Positions 25,501-34,147 of a stretch of 64,000 bases of DNA are shown here, piece by piece. A program made the position numbers and the translations under genes. Origin of the DNA: an uncultured Paracoccaceae bacterium (GTDB lineage Bacteria; Pseudomonadota; Alphaproteobacteria; Rhodobacterales; Rhodobacteraceae); assembly GCA_943787785.1 (NCBI GenBank), contig CALSNT010000014.1:47920-111919 (forward strand). Reading direction: 5' to 3'. Under the pieces are notes generated by a model that had not been told where the DNA came from, made no database searches, and was given only the letters and a program-made list of their open reading frames with translations. Every line of letters starts with the position of its first letter. The first letter of the stretch is position 1.

Positions 25501-26972
25501 ATGGGTAAGTATATGAATGGCATTTGCGCAGCGGCACTGTCCGCGACGCTGGGGTTGGCCATCCCGACAACAGCTTTTGCGCAGGACGACGGAGAGGTTG
25601 TCGTCAAGCAATTCGAGGGCGGCGGCGTTTACGAGGGCACCTTCCGCAATGGCCGCCAGCACGGTCAGGGCGTCTATCGCACCCCGGATGGATATGAATA
25701 CTCCGGCGAGTGGGCCGATGGCGTTATCGCCGGTGAAGGCACGGCGCGATTCGCAGATGGCTCGGTCTATGAAGGCACCTTCGTCGACGGCAAACCAGAA
25801 GGAGAGGGTCGTTTCACCTTCGCCGATGGCGGCACCTATGAAGGCAATTGGTCTGGCGGCAAAATCAATGGCGACGGCACGGTGATTTACGCCACCGGCG
25901 TACGTTACACGGGACAATTCAAGGAAGGCGAACCCCACGGTCAAGGCCGGTTGGAAGCTCCTTCTGGTTATATTTATCAGGGCAGTTGGGTGGACGGGCT
26001 GCGCGACGGCACCGGTACAATCACCTACCCCGACGGCGCAACTTACGAAGGCGCAATGAAAGCCGGCAAGCGCGAGGGCGAAGGTACGCTGACAACTGCC
26101 GAGGGTGTCACCTTTACCGGCCTTTGGTCAGATGGGCAGATCGAAGGTGAGGGCCGGCTTGTTCAGGCCAACGGAGATGTTTTTGAAGGCACATTCGTTG
26201 CTGGCAAACGGCAAGGAAAAGGCCGTGTCGTCTATGCAAATTCGGACACCTATGAGGGCGACTTCAAGGACGACTTCCGGCATGGTAAGGGGCGTCCTGA
26301 CCGGCCTCGGACGGATTCCGCTATGACGGCGACTGGATTGAGGGCCAGATCGAAGGTCAGGGTCGCATGACCTACCCCGATGGCTCGGTCTACGAAGGCC
26401 AGTTCCGCGCCGATCAGCCCGAAGGCAATGGTCGCATCGTCTATCCCAACGGCGACGTCTACGCAGGAAGCTGGTTGGCTGGTGTGATCGACGGCGAAGG
26501 CAAGCTGGAATACGCCAATGGGCGTGGCTATGAGGGCGGCTTTCAGGATGGCAGTTTTCACGGAGTTGGCAAACTGACCGAGCCGGATGGATATGTTTAC
26601 GACGGAGAATGGAACCTTGGCCAACGTCACGGCACAGGGTCAACGACCTATGCGGACGGCACGACCTACGAAGGTGGCTTTGCCAACGGCCGTCGCGAAG
26701 GCACCGGCAAAATCGTGATCCCCGGCGGCTTTGCATACGAAGGTGAATGGCAGGCCGGCGAGATCGACGGTCAGGGCATCGCGACCTATGCCGACGGCAC
26801 CGTTTACGAAGGCGGTTTCAGACAGGGCAAACGGCAGGGCCAAGGCGTGATCCGATATGCAAGCGGCGAAGAAGCCTCGGGCGAGTGGCAAAACGGCGCG
26901 CTGACCGAAGCCTCCGCCGAGGTTGAGGATGCGGCCGAGGATGCAGCACCCGCGGAGGGCACATCGAACTAA
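25501..26972 (+). pseudogene. MORN-repeat protein, broken by two single-base insertions
   Basis: From ATG 25501 a signal peptide (GICAAALSATLGLAIPTTAFA) is followed by tandem MORN repeats of about 23 residues (YEGTFRNGRQHGQGVYRTPDG). At about 26289-26306 the frame is lost: GGGG (26289-26292) should be GGG and CC (26305-26306) should be C to restore GKGVLTGSDGFRYDGDW. The +2 shift ends the first part at TGA 26368-26370. A second open part starts with ATG 26367 (ATGA overlap) and continues in MORN repeats to 26972. Corrected length would be 489 residues. Either decay, sequencing error, or two coupled proteins. Confidence 0.8.
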
Positions 26973-27065
26973 CCTGACCAACGCGGGTCCCGGCAGGCAG
27001 ATACCTTACGCTGTGTTAAAGCGTGATCGCAGCAGATCTATCGCAGGCGTCCCGCAACCGAAGTC

Positions 27066-27353
27066 TCAGGCGATATGGGTCATCTCGTTAATCACCGCAT
27101 CTGCAACTGCGCCTTCTGTGGCGACGCGGTGCGCGTTGATATGAGGTGATTTCAAGTGGTCCTGCCACAGCTCGCGGGTTTCCCAGATTTCGAAGAACAG
27201 GAATACCGCAGGGTCCAGATTATCGGCATGAAGGTCATACTGGGTACAACCGACTTCGGCCCGTGTCGGGGCGACAAGTTTTTCCAAAGCGGTGCGCAGC
27301 AATTCTTCCTTGCCCGGTGCCGCAGTGATCTTGGCAACGATGGTAAGTGGCAT
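27066..27353 (-). CDS. Putative quinol monooxygenase (ABM domain)
   Basis: 95 residues. LTIVAKITAAPGKEELLRTALEKLV, then EVGCTQYDLHADN and LFFEIWETRELWQDHLKSPH, is the antibiotic-biosynthesis-monooxygenase fold of the YgiN type. It may oxidise quinols or simply bind a small substrate. Downstream of the rhomboid-like gene, from which it is now separated by the IS element. Confidence 0.88.
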   Translation of the reverse strand: MPLTIVAKITAAPGKEELLRTALEKLVAPTRAEVGCTQYDLHADNLDPAVFLFFEIWETRELWQDHLKSPHINAHRVATEGAVADAVINEMTHIA

Positions 27354-27404
27354 GGTGGTTCTTCCTTTGAGTTACCGATTTCGCAAAATGGCGGTGTAGA
27401 TTAT

Positions 27405-27465
27405 TCAGCGCTGCCGCAACTTGCCTAACAAATGCTGCGCCCCTCCGGGTACAACCAGCGGCGAG
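27405..27465 (-). pseudogene. Detached 3' end of the rhomboid-like gene
   Basis: If the IS and one copy of GCGGCGAG are removed, the rhomboid-like frame continues as SPLVVPGGAQHLLGKLRQR and stops at TGA 27407-27405. This fragment is the original C-terminus, now left of the element. It has no start and is not expressed as a protein. Confidence 0.75.
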
Positions 27466-28849
27466 GAGCTATGCCCAAAAGTTGGTGACGGCCGTCATCA
27501 GGCGGCGGTTTGAAGTTGCTTGATGCCGTCTTTGAACTCAACCCCCTGAATGATCTCGGGCAGACGGTTTGGCCCGGAGATCTTCCGCCACTTCTTCTTG
27601 GCTGACATCATCAGCCTGAAGACCATGGCGAGGGCGGTCTTGCGGTTGAGGCAGCCCTTGGTCTTCCGGGTGCGGTTCCGGACCGTGGCGAAGACGCTTT
27701 CGATCGGGTTCGTGGTCCGGATGTGTTTCCAATGCTCGGCCGGGAAGTCATAGAAGGCCAGGAGCTCATCACGATCCTTGACCAGTTTGGCCACGGCCTT
27801 CTCGTATTTCACGCCGTAGGTGTCCACGAAGAGATCGAAGGCGGCGTTTGCCTCCTTTTTCGTCTCGGCCATCCAGATGTCCTGCAGATCAGCCTTGGCT
27901 TTTTCGTGCAGGGATTTGGGCATCGCGCCCAACACGTTTGACGTCTTGTGAACCCAACACCGCTGCTCACGGGTCTCGGGATAGACATCTCTCAGGGCGG
28001 TCCAGAAGCCGAGTGCACCATCGCCGGTGGCCAGTTCGGGCGGAACAGTCAGTCCGCGCTTTTTCAGCCCTTTCAGCAGGTCGCGCCAGCTATCGGCGTT
28101 CTCGCGGAACCCGTCCATGATGGCGAGAACGTCCTTCTCGCCGTATTCGTCTGCACCGATAATCACCAGCATACATTGACGGTCGCCGCCCAACCGGGGC
28201 GTGAAGTAAACCCCATCCGCCCAGATGTAGACATAGCGCTTGCCCGTGAGGTCGCGTTTGCGCCAGGTCTCATATTCTTCCCACCAGTTGGCCTTCAGGC
28301 GCGTGATAGTTGAGGACGACAGCCCCTCGGCATCCGGCCCCAGAAGCGCGGACAGCGCCTCGCTGAAGTCGCCGGTCGAGATGCCTTTCAGATAAAGCCA
28401 GGGCAGAAGTTCCTCCACCGACTTCGTCTTGCGCAGATACGGCGGCACCAGCGAAGAGCGGAACTTGATCTTGCTCCCATCAGCGTTGCCGCCGCGGTCT
28501 CGAACACGCGGAACCTGCACTGGTACCGTCCCGATCCCGGTCATCATTTCTCGCTCGGGCAGAAATCCGTGGCGCACCAAACGCTGGCGACCGTCCTCGT
28601 CCAGAAGATGTGCGTGTTCGGCGATAAAGGCGGAAACCTCGGCTTGAACCGCCGTGCGCAGCAACTCCTTCGCCCCGGCCTGGATCACCGCGGTCAACGG
28701 ATCAGGCGAAATTTCCGATGGCAGTTCGAACGGGACAACAGTAGATTTGGCCATGGTGGCATATCCTTTCTCTTTGAGAATGACGGCGCTTCAACACCGC
28801 CATGATATGCCGCCTACTTCAGGCCATCACCAACTTTCGGGCATAACTC
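27466..28849 (-). mobile_element. IS256-family insertion sequence, complete
   Basis: 1384 bp with ends GAGCTATGCCCAAAAGTTGG on the left and GAGTTATGCCCGAAAGTTGG on the right (inverted), extending into GTGAYGGCC. Both sides are flanked by the 8-bp target duplication GCGGCGAG (27458-27465 and 28850-28857). One intact transposase gene fills it. The exact duplication points to fairly recent insertion. Confidence 0.93.
27498..28754 (-). CDS. IS256 family transposase
   Basis: 418 residues, full length. Motifs include LLPWLYLKGISTGDFSEAL, YIWADGVYF with the first catalytic Asp, TGDGALGFWTAL with the second, and RTTNPIESVFATVRNRTRKTKG containing the catalytic Glu. This is a DDE mutator-type enzyme moving DNA by a copy-out mechanism. 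No frameshift, likely active. Confidence 0.96.
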   Translation of the reverse strand: MAKSTVVPFELPSEISPDPLTAVIQAGAKELLRTAVQAEVSAFIAEHAHLLDEDGRQRLVRHGFLPEREMMTGIGTVPVQVPRVRDRGGNADGSKIKFRSSLVPPYLRKTKSVEELLPWLYLKGISTGDFSEALSALLGPDAEGLSSSTITRLKANWWEEYETWRKRDLTGKRYVYIWADGVYFTPRLGGDRQCMLVIIGADEYGEKDVLAIMDGFRENADSWRDLLKGLKKRGLTVPPELATGDGALGFWTALRDVYPETREQRCWVHKTSNVLGAMPKSLHEKAKADLQDIWMAETKKEANAAFDLFVDTYGVKYEKAVAKLVKDRDELLAFYDFPAEHWKHIRTTNPIESVFATVRNRTRKTKGCLNRKTALAMVFRLMMSAKKKWRKISGPNRLPEIIQGVEFKDGIKQLQTAA

Positions 28850-29483
28850 GCGGCGAGATCAAAAAGCCGGTGACGAAGCCGGCAATCTCAGCCAGCCAGT
28901 CGTTGCTGGTGCCGAATAGTACCGAGAACACCAGCTGGAACAAAACCAGCACGCCAATCAGCGAGAACGCTCGCCACTGGTTGTCACCCGTGCGACCCAG
29001 GTTAACCCACAGAATGAAGGTAAATGCACCGATCAACCCGTAGACGGCTGGGAAGGCTCCGGCCAGCGGCACGGGGTCATTCAGCAATATTGCGTAGGCC
29101 AATGCGCCTGTGATGGCCGAGACGGAGAAAACCACGAAGACCGCAAGCGATCCCATGACTTCTCCCACGAATTTGCCAAGCGCCAGCAAGAACACCGAGG
29201 CAAACAAAGCGTGCGTGAAGCTGAAATGGACGAACGGATATGTCACAAATCGGCGGAGATGCTCGAACGGCCAGACGCCCTGCGCCAGCATTTGATCCCA
29301 GACCTGACCGAAAAACGCGTAATCCGTCAGCGCTCCGGCGCGCCAGCCGACGCCCTGCGCGCCGCCAACGAAACCCGCACTCGCCGCGCTCAGAACCAAT
29401 TCGCCTGCAGTAATCACCAGAAATAACAGCACAACCACGGCCGGGATCGGGTTGACCGGGTTCGCATCGGGATCACTGTGCAT
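28827..29483 (-). CDS. Rhomboid-like membrane protein, catalytically degenerate and 3'-truncated by IS
   Basis: 218 residues with six hydrophobic segments. The rhomboid signature GASG is GAFP (PLAGAFPAVYGLIGAF), so the catalytic Ser is Phe. The catalytic His in the last helix (normally AHxxG) is Glu (WLAEIAGFVTGFLI). It therefore looks like a non-proteolytic rhomboid relative. The last residues VMPESW come from the IS inverted repeat; the original end lies at 27405-27465. The membrane core is complete, so the shortened protein may still fold. Confidence 0.8.
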   Translation of the reverse strand: MHSDPDANPVNPIPAVVVLLFLVITAGELVLSAASAGFVGGAQGVGWRAGALTDYAFFGQVWDQMLAQGVWPFEHLRRFVTYPFVHFSFTHALFASVFLLALGKFVGEVMGSLAVFVVFSVSAITGALAYAILLNDPVPLAGAFPAVYGLIGAFTFILWVNLGRTGDNQWRAFSLIGVLVLFQLVFSVLFGTSNDWLAEIAGFVTGFLISPRVMPESW

Positions 29484-29561
29484 GGAATGGCCTTTCTTGA
29501 CGCGCCTCTACGCCATGGCTAAGCGAGCCGGACACCAAACGCCAGTCAATCGGAGCGTCCC

Positions 29562-30581
29562 ATGACCGCCAAATTCACCCCTCGCGTTTTCTCCGGCATC
29601 CAGCCGTCCGGCGGGTTGACGCTGGGCAACTACCTTGGTGCCATGAAGCGTTTCGTCCAGATGCAAGATGCCGGGTCGCACGAGACGGTATACTGTATGG
29701 TCGATCTGCATGCGATTACCGTCTGGCAGGACCCCGCGACCCTCGCCCGCGCGACGCGTGAGCTATGTGCAGGGTTCATCGCATCCGGCATCGACCCCGA
29801 AAAATCCATTTTGATCAATCAGTCACAAGTGCCCGAACACGCGCAACTCGCTTGGGTGTTCAACTGCGTCGCTCGCATGGGCTGGCTGAACCGGATGACC
29901 CAGTTCAAGGATAAGGCCGGAAAAAACCGTGAAAATGCCAGCGTTGGCCTGTTCGCTTACCCTGCCCTGATGGCAGCCGACATCCTGATCTACCACGCGA
30001 CCCATGTCCCTGTTGGCGAGGATCAAAAGCAGCATCTTGAGCTGACGCGCGACATCGCCGCAAAGTTCAACAACGACTTCGGTGTCGATTTCTTTCCGAT
30101 CACCGAACCGGTCATCGAAGGGGCCGCCACGCGAGTGATGAGCTTGCGGGACGGCTCAAAGAAGATGTCGAAGTCCGACCCCAGCGATCAGTCCCGCATA
30201 AACATGACCGACAGCACCGACATGATTGCCCAGAAAATCCGCAAGGCGCGGACGGATCCGGATGCCTTGCCGTCCGAAGCGAAGGGACTGGAGGGGCGCG
30301 CCGAGGCGTCCAACCTTATCAACATTTACGCCGCCTTCGCGGATATGAGTGTGGATGCAGTGCTGGCCGAAGTTGGCGGCAAACAATTTAGCGAGTTCAA
30401 ACCGATGCTGGCCGATCTGGCAGTCGCGAAGCTGTCCCCAATCAGCACCGAAATGGCCCGCCTGATGGAGCAGCCGGATGAGATCGACGCGATCCTCGCA
30501 CGCGGAGCCGTGCGGGCGCGCGAGATCACAGCGCCGATTTTGAAGCAGACGTATGAGATTGTGGGCATGGTCGGGGCATAA
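29562..30581 (+). CDS. trpS: Tryptophanyl-tRNA synthetase
   Basis: 339 residues. [19 protein letters not shown] contains the HIGH-equivalent TLGN, and [10 protein letters not shown] is the KMSKS loop. Charges tRNA-Trp. Divergent from the rhomboid-like gene; no trp operon genes adjoin it. Confidence 0.97.
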   Translation: MTAKFTPRVFSGIQPSGGLTLGNYLGAMKRFVQMQDAGSHETVYCMVDLHAITVWQDPATLARATRELCAGFIASGIDPEKSILINQSQVPEHAQLAWVFNCVARMGWLNRMTQFKDKAGKNRENASVGLFAYPALMAADILIYHATHVPVGEDQKQHLELTRDIAAKFNNDFGVDFFPITEPVIEGAATRVMSLRDGSKKMSKSDPSDQSRINMTDSTDMIAQKIRKARTDPDALPSEAKGLEGRAEASNLINIYAAFADMSVDAVLAEVGGKQFSEFKPMLADLAVAKLSPISTEMARLMEQPDEIDAILARGAVRAREITAPILKQTYEIVGMVGA

Positions 30582-30590
30582 CGCCCGGCA

Positions 30591-31370
30591 CTACTCTTCC
30601 GGCTCCTTCGGCGTTTTCATCCGCCGTTTGTTGATGTGAAAATCGGGCGATGTCGCGCCAAGAGTATCCGCGTTCACGTACCGACGTTCCCACCCCTTTT
30701 TCACAATCTCCGGGTCTTCAGCTTTTAGGGCCGCGTTGAAGGTGTTGCGGCTTTCGCGCCACGTCCCGAACCGCTTCGCCAGATCGGGATCGTCTTCAAT
30801 ATCCAGAATGCGAGGCTCGATCTCTCCGACGACTGCGTGGGCGACGGGGGTGATGAAGCACAGGCGCTCACCCTTCGGGATGCGGATTTCGCCCGGATAG
30901 GCGAAGCGCCAGTTCATGGTGAAGGTAAAGGGCAACCAGTCGGTTTCGACGATGCCTTCAAGCGGCTGCAGGATGGAATAGGATTCGTTCGGGGACCCGC
31001 GCACCCATGTCGCCCAGCCGGGCGAGGTGCGAAACAGGTATCCCGGACTGAACGTCATGATGCCGTAGCCGAAATGTGACGAGATAAAGCTGCCAACCTG
31101 ATCGGAGTCTTCGTCTTTCGTGGCCTTCACCGTCAGGGCATCCACATCGTTGCCACCGGTCCAGCTGACCTTGAATTCGATTGGAGAAAGCAACTCCCAC
31201 CCGGTCGCATTGGCGATGGGCATCGGGATGCAACGATAGGCGAACCGCTGGTTCGTTGCATCCATCCATTTTCGACGCGGCTCCGCCGGAACCATCGGGG
31301 CTGGATCAGGTCGCAGCCGATAGGCCTTCAGGTCTGGAATATCAACTCGTGACAGGTCAGGTTCACTCAT
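30591..31370 (-). CDS. DUF6065-like protein
   Basis: 259 residues, soluble, no signal. It shows the pattern I associate with DUF6065: RRKWMDATNQRFAYRCIPMPIAN, GWELLSPIEF, FGYGIMTFSPGYLFRTSPGW and PFTFTMNWRF with IPKGERLCFITPV. Function unknown; such proteins occur near oxygenase or secondary-metabolite genes, but nothing of the kind is adjacent here. Confidence 0.65.
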   Translation of the reverse strand: MSEPDLSRVDIPDLKAYRLRPDPAPMVPAEPRRKWMDATNQRFAYRCIPMPIANATGWELLSPIEFKVSWTGGNDVDALTVKATKDEDSDQVGSFISSHFGYGIMTFSPGYLFRTSPGWATWVRGSPNESYSILQPLEGIVETDWLPFTFTMNWRFAYPGEIRIPKGERLCFITPVAHAVVGEIEPRILDIEDDPDLAKRFGTWRESRNTFNAALKAEDPEIVKKGWERRYVNADTLGATSPDFHINKRRMKTPKEPEE

Positions 31371-31445
31371 GGCTTACCCAAATCCCCACGGCGAAGCGCA
31401 CGTCCACCAATCAGGATTTTTTCATTCCCACGTGTTGATTGCCGA

Positions 31446-31844
31446 TTATTCCGGGGACGTCGGCGGTGATGGTGGCCCAGGAGGCGGCGGAGGCGGCGGG
31501 TTTGTCGGAGGCGACATAGGTGCCGCATCCGAACTACCATCAATCACATGCAACCCGACCGTCGGCGCTTGCTGCATAAAGTCGTAACCGACGCTACCGA
31601 TCGCATCGTCACCCACAACTCCGACATTTGCGCCGACGCCAATCTGGTTTGTGCCGAAATAGTAATTTCCAGTCAGTCCAACGGCACCTTCACCAGACTC
31701 ATCATTTGACCAAACACCGACCGAGGCCGCTGTGCCGCCGCCAAAGGCGAATGTGATGCCCAGACTCAGCACGCCGTCTGCAGACGCAGGTGTCGCGCCT
31801 AACAATGCAAACACAGACGTGGATAGTAGTAGTGGCCTAATCAT
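31446..31844 (-). CDS. Secreted Gly-rich protein with polyproline tail
   Basis: 132 residues from ATG 31844. The signal peptide IRPLLLSTSVFALLGATPASA is followed by a short Gly-rich beta-strand part (GVLSLGITFAFGGG, GAVGLTGNYYFGTNQIGVG) that resembles a fragment of a porin-like barrel, then PPTNPPPPPPPGPPSPPTSP. Likely periplasmic or outer-membrane associated. Family not recognised. Confidence 0.65.
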   Translation of the reverse strand: MIRPLLLSTSVFALLGATPASADGVLSLGITFAFGGGTAASVGVWSNDESGEGAVGLTGNYYFGTNQIGVGANVGVVGDDAIGSVGYDFMQQAPTVGLHVIDGSSDAAPMSPPTNPPPPPPPGPPSPPTSPE

Positions 31845-32100
31845 AGCCCTGCCCCTTCTTGGTATCAATTGCGTCTGAGGCTAGCCTGCCACGCAGGGCG
31901 GCGTCTACCCTCGGAAAAAGTTTAGGCGATTTCCTGCGTTGGCAACGGCCTCTGCAGCAACACTCACCTTACGGAATACCCTGATCTGCCAATTCTTCTT
32001 GTGACCTTGCTGTGCATCGATCAATCAACCAATTGACGTGACACCTCTTGAACCCGGCAATTCGCGCTGGCACATCATCAGGCAAACACGAGGTCCAGAG

Positions 32101-32583
32101 ATGTTCAAAACCCACCCCGAGACCCGCGTCGGCCATGTCCACCTAAAGGTCGCAGACCTCGACCGTGCAATCGCTTTCTATCAGGGTGTTCTCGGTTTCC
32201 ACGTGACGCAGACATACGGCAACCAGGCGGCGTTTCTGGGGGCTGGGGAATATCACCATCATATCGGCCTCAACACCTGGGAAAGCCGCGGCGGCACACC
32301 CCCTCCGCCAGGTGCGACCGGGCTCTATCATGCGGCTTTCCTCTACCCATCCCGCGCTGCGCTTGGCACTGTCGTGGCCCGTGTCCTCGCCGCCGGCATT
32401 ACACTGGACGGGGCCGCTGACCATGGCGTGTCTGAGGCAATCTATCTCCGAGACCCCGACCAGAACGGTGTGGAACTCTACCGAGACCGCGCGCCCGACG
32501 ACTGGCCACGCGATGCCGGTGGAAGGCTGGCCATGGTCAACCACCCACTGGACATCGCCGCGCTGGTTGCCGAGGCTGGCTGA
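32101..32583 (+). CDS. VOC family protein, extradiol-dioxygenase-like
   Basis: 160 residues from ATG 32101. VGHVHLKVADLDRAIAFYQGVLGF and HHHIGLNTWES, later IYLRDPDQNGVELYRD, keep the His and Glu metal ligands of glyoxalase/dioxygenase folds. Similar to catechol-2,3-dioxygenase-like proteins; real substrate unknown. Followed after 46 nt by the aminotransferase. Confidence 0.88.
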   Translation: MFKTHPETRVGHVHLKVADLDRAIAFYQGVLGFHVTQTYGNQAAFLGAGEYHHHIGLNTWESRGGTPPPPGATGLYHAAFLYPSRAALGTVVARVLAAGITLDGAADHGVSEAIYLRDPDQNGVELYRDRAPDDWPRDAGGRLAMVNHPLDIAALVAEAG

Positions 32584-32629
32584 CGGTTGGCAGCTAAGCT
32601 ATTGTCCGCCAAATTCTCGGAGAACTTCC

Positions 32630-33490
32630 ATGGCAGTCGGCACTGACATCCGCACATATTTCAACGGCACCTGGCATGACGGTGACATCCCCATTATGCG
32701 CGCTGCTGACCATGGCTCGTGGCTAGGCACCACAGTGTTCGATGGCGCACGGTTCTTTGACGGAGTCAGCCCCGATCTGAGTGCACATTGCGACCGCGTG
32801 AACCGCTCAGCCGCCGCCCTGATGATCACACCGACGGTGACAACCGATGATATGGTGGCTTTGGTCCACGAAGGCCTCGCCAGTTACTCAAAAGACACCG
32901 CGGTCTACATCCGGCCCATGTATTGGGCGCTGGACGGTAGGGGAACGGGAATTGTTCCCCTGCCCGAGCGCACTGGTTTTGCGATCTGCCTTGAGGCGAT
33001 TCCAATGGCAGCACCCGAGGTCTCGACCACGCTGACCACCACCCGGTTCCGCCGCCCGACGCTTGACAGCGCGGTGGTGAACGCCAAGGCCGGGTGCCTC
33101 TATCCGAACAATGCCCGGATGCTGACCGAAGCGGCATCGAAGGGGTACGCTAATGCGTTGGTCGCTGACGCGCTGGGCAATGTTGCGGAAACCGCCAGCG
33201 CAAATATTTTCATGGTCCGTGACGGCGAGGTTCTGACGCCCGTCCCGAACGGCACCTTTCTCGCGGGGATCACCCGTGCGCGCCACATCGCCAACCTTGG
33301 CGCCGACGGAACGCCGGTAACTGAAACGACGCTCAGCTTCGAGGACTTCCGCGCCGCAGACGAAGTCTTCATGTCCGGCAACATGTCCAAGGTCACGCCT
33401 GTAACTGAGTTTGACGGCACCCACTACCAGATCGGCCCGGTGACCCGCCGGGTACGCCAGATGTACTGGGACTGGGCACACAGCACCTGA
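32630..33490 (+). CDS. Branched-chain aminotransferase family (class IV PLP)
   Basis: 286 residues from ATG 32630. The PLP lysine is in LDSAVVNAKAGCLYPNN. GNVAETASANIFMVRDGEVLTP and GTFLAGITRARH are typical of fold-IV aminotransferases. Shorter than IlvE (about 305) and with AVVNAKAG rather than the IlvE consensus, so it may be a beta-alanine or D-amino-acid type transaminase instead. Confidence 0.85.
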   Translation: MAVGTDIRTYFNGTWHDGDIPIMRAADHGSWLGTTVFDGARFFDGVSPDLSAHCDRVNRSAAALMITPTVTTDDMVALVHEGLASYSKDTAVYIRPMYWALDGRGTGIVPLPERTGFAICLEAIPMAAPEVSTTLTTTRFRRPTLDSAVVNAKAGCLYPNNARMLTEAASKGYANALVADALGNVAETASANIFMVRDGEVLTPVPNGTFLAGITRARHIANLGADGTPVTETTLSFEDFRAADEVFMSGNMSKVTPVTEFDGTHYQIGPVTRRVRQMYWDWAHST

Positions 33491-33545
33491 CGCCGCTGGA
33501 CAGGCGCACGCCACTCAGCCATCATCCCGCGACGTTGGGGGAGGT

Positions 33546-34010
33546 ATGCAATCCATGCGCAAGTTTCTGGTCGTTCTGGACGACAGTCGCGAATGCCTGA
33601 ACGCGATGCGGTTCGCCGCAATGCGCGCCTCCAACACTGGCGGCGGGGTCGAGGTTCTGGCTGTTATCCCACCCGAAGAATTCAATCATTGGATCGGGGT
33701 CGGAGAGATCATGCGCGAAGAGGCACGTGAGCGGATTCACGCGCATTTCGAGGTCTTCGCCAAATGGATGCGTGACAAATTAGGGGTCGATCCGGAGTTG
33801 GTGATCCGCGAGGGGGAACCTGTCCCCGAAATCCTCGCGCAGATCAGAGATGACCCGGACGTAGGTGTTCTGGTCCTCGGTGCCGGAACCGAAAAAAACG
33901 GCCCCGGCCCGTTGGTTACGCAGCTTTCGCGATCTTCCGGGTCACTGCCGGTGCCGATTACGATCGTGCCGGGCGAGTTGTCCAAGGAACGCCTTGAAGC
34001 TGTGACCTGA
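33546..34010 (+). CDS. Universal stress protein family
   Basis: 154 residues. MRKFLVVLDDSRECLNAMRFAA, and VLVLGAGTEKNGPGPLVTQL near the C-terminus, show the UspA nucleotide-binding fold, though the glycine loop (G2xG9xS/T) is altered. It is likely an ATP- or AMP-binding stress modulator. Single gene. Confidence 0.85.
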   Translation: MQSMRKFLVVLDDSRECLNAMRFAAMRASNTGGGVEVLAVIPPEEFNHWIGVGEIMREEARERIHAHFEVFAKWMRDKLGVDPELVIREGEPVPEILAQIRDDPDVGVLVLGAGTEKNGPGPLVTQLSRSSGSLPVPITIVPGELSKERLEAVT

Positions 34011-34147
34011 GCTTTCCAAAAACCGTTTCGCCACACCTCAGACTATTTACGCCTCGTGGCAATTGAAACCGGCGGACTCGATCCGTTAGGGTCTCCACGA
34101 AATGACGGTGTGGACCGTTGGCACGCTGCCGCGGAAAAGGTGCAGCA

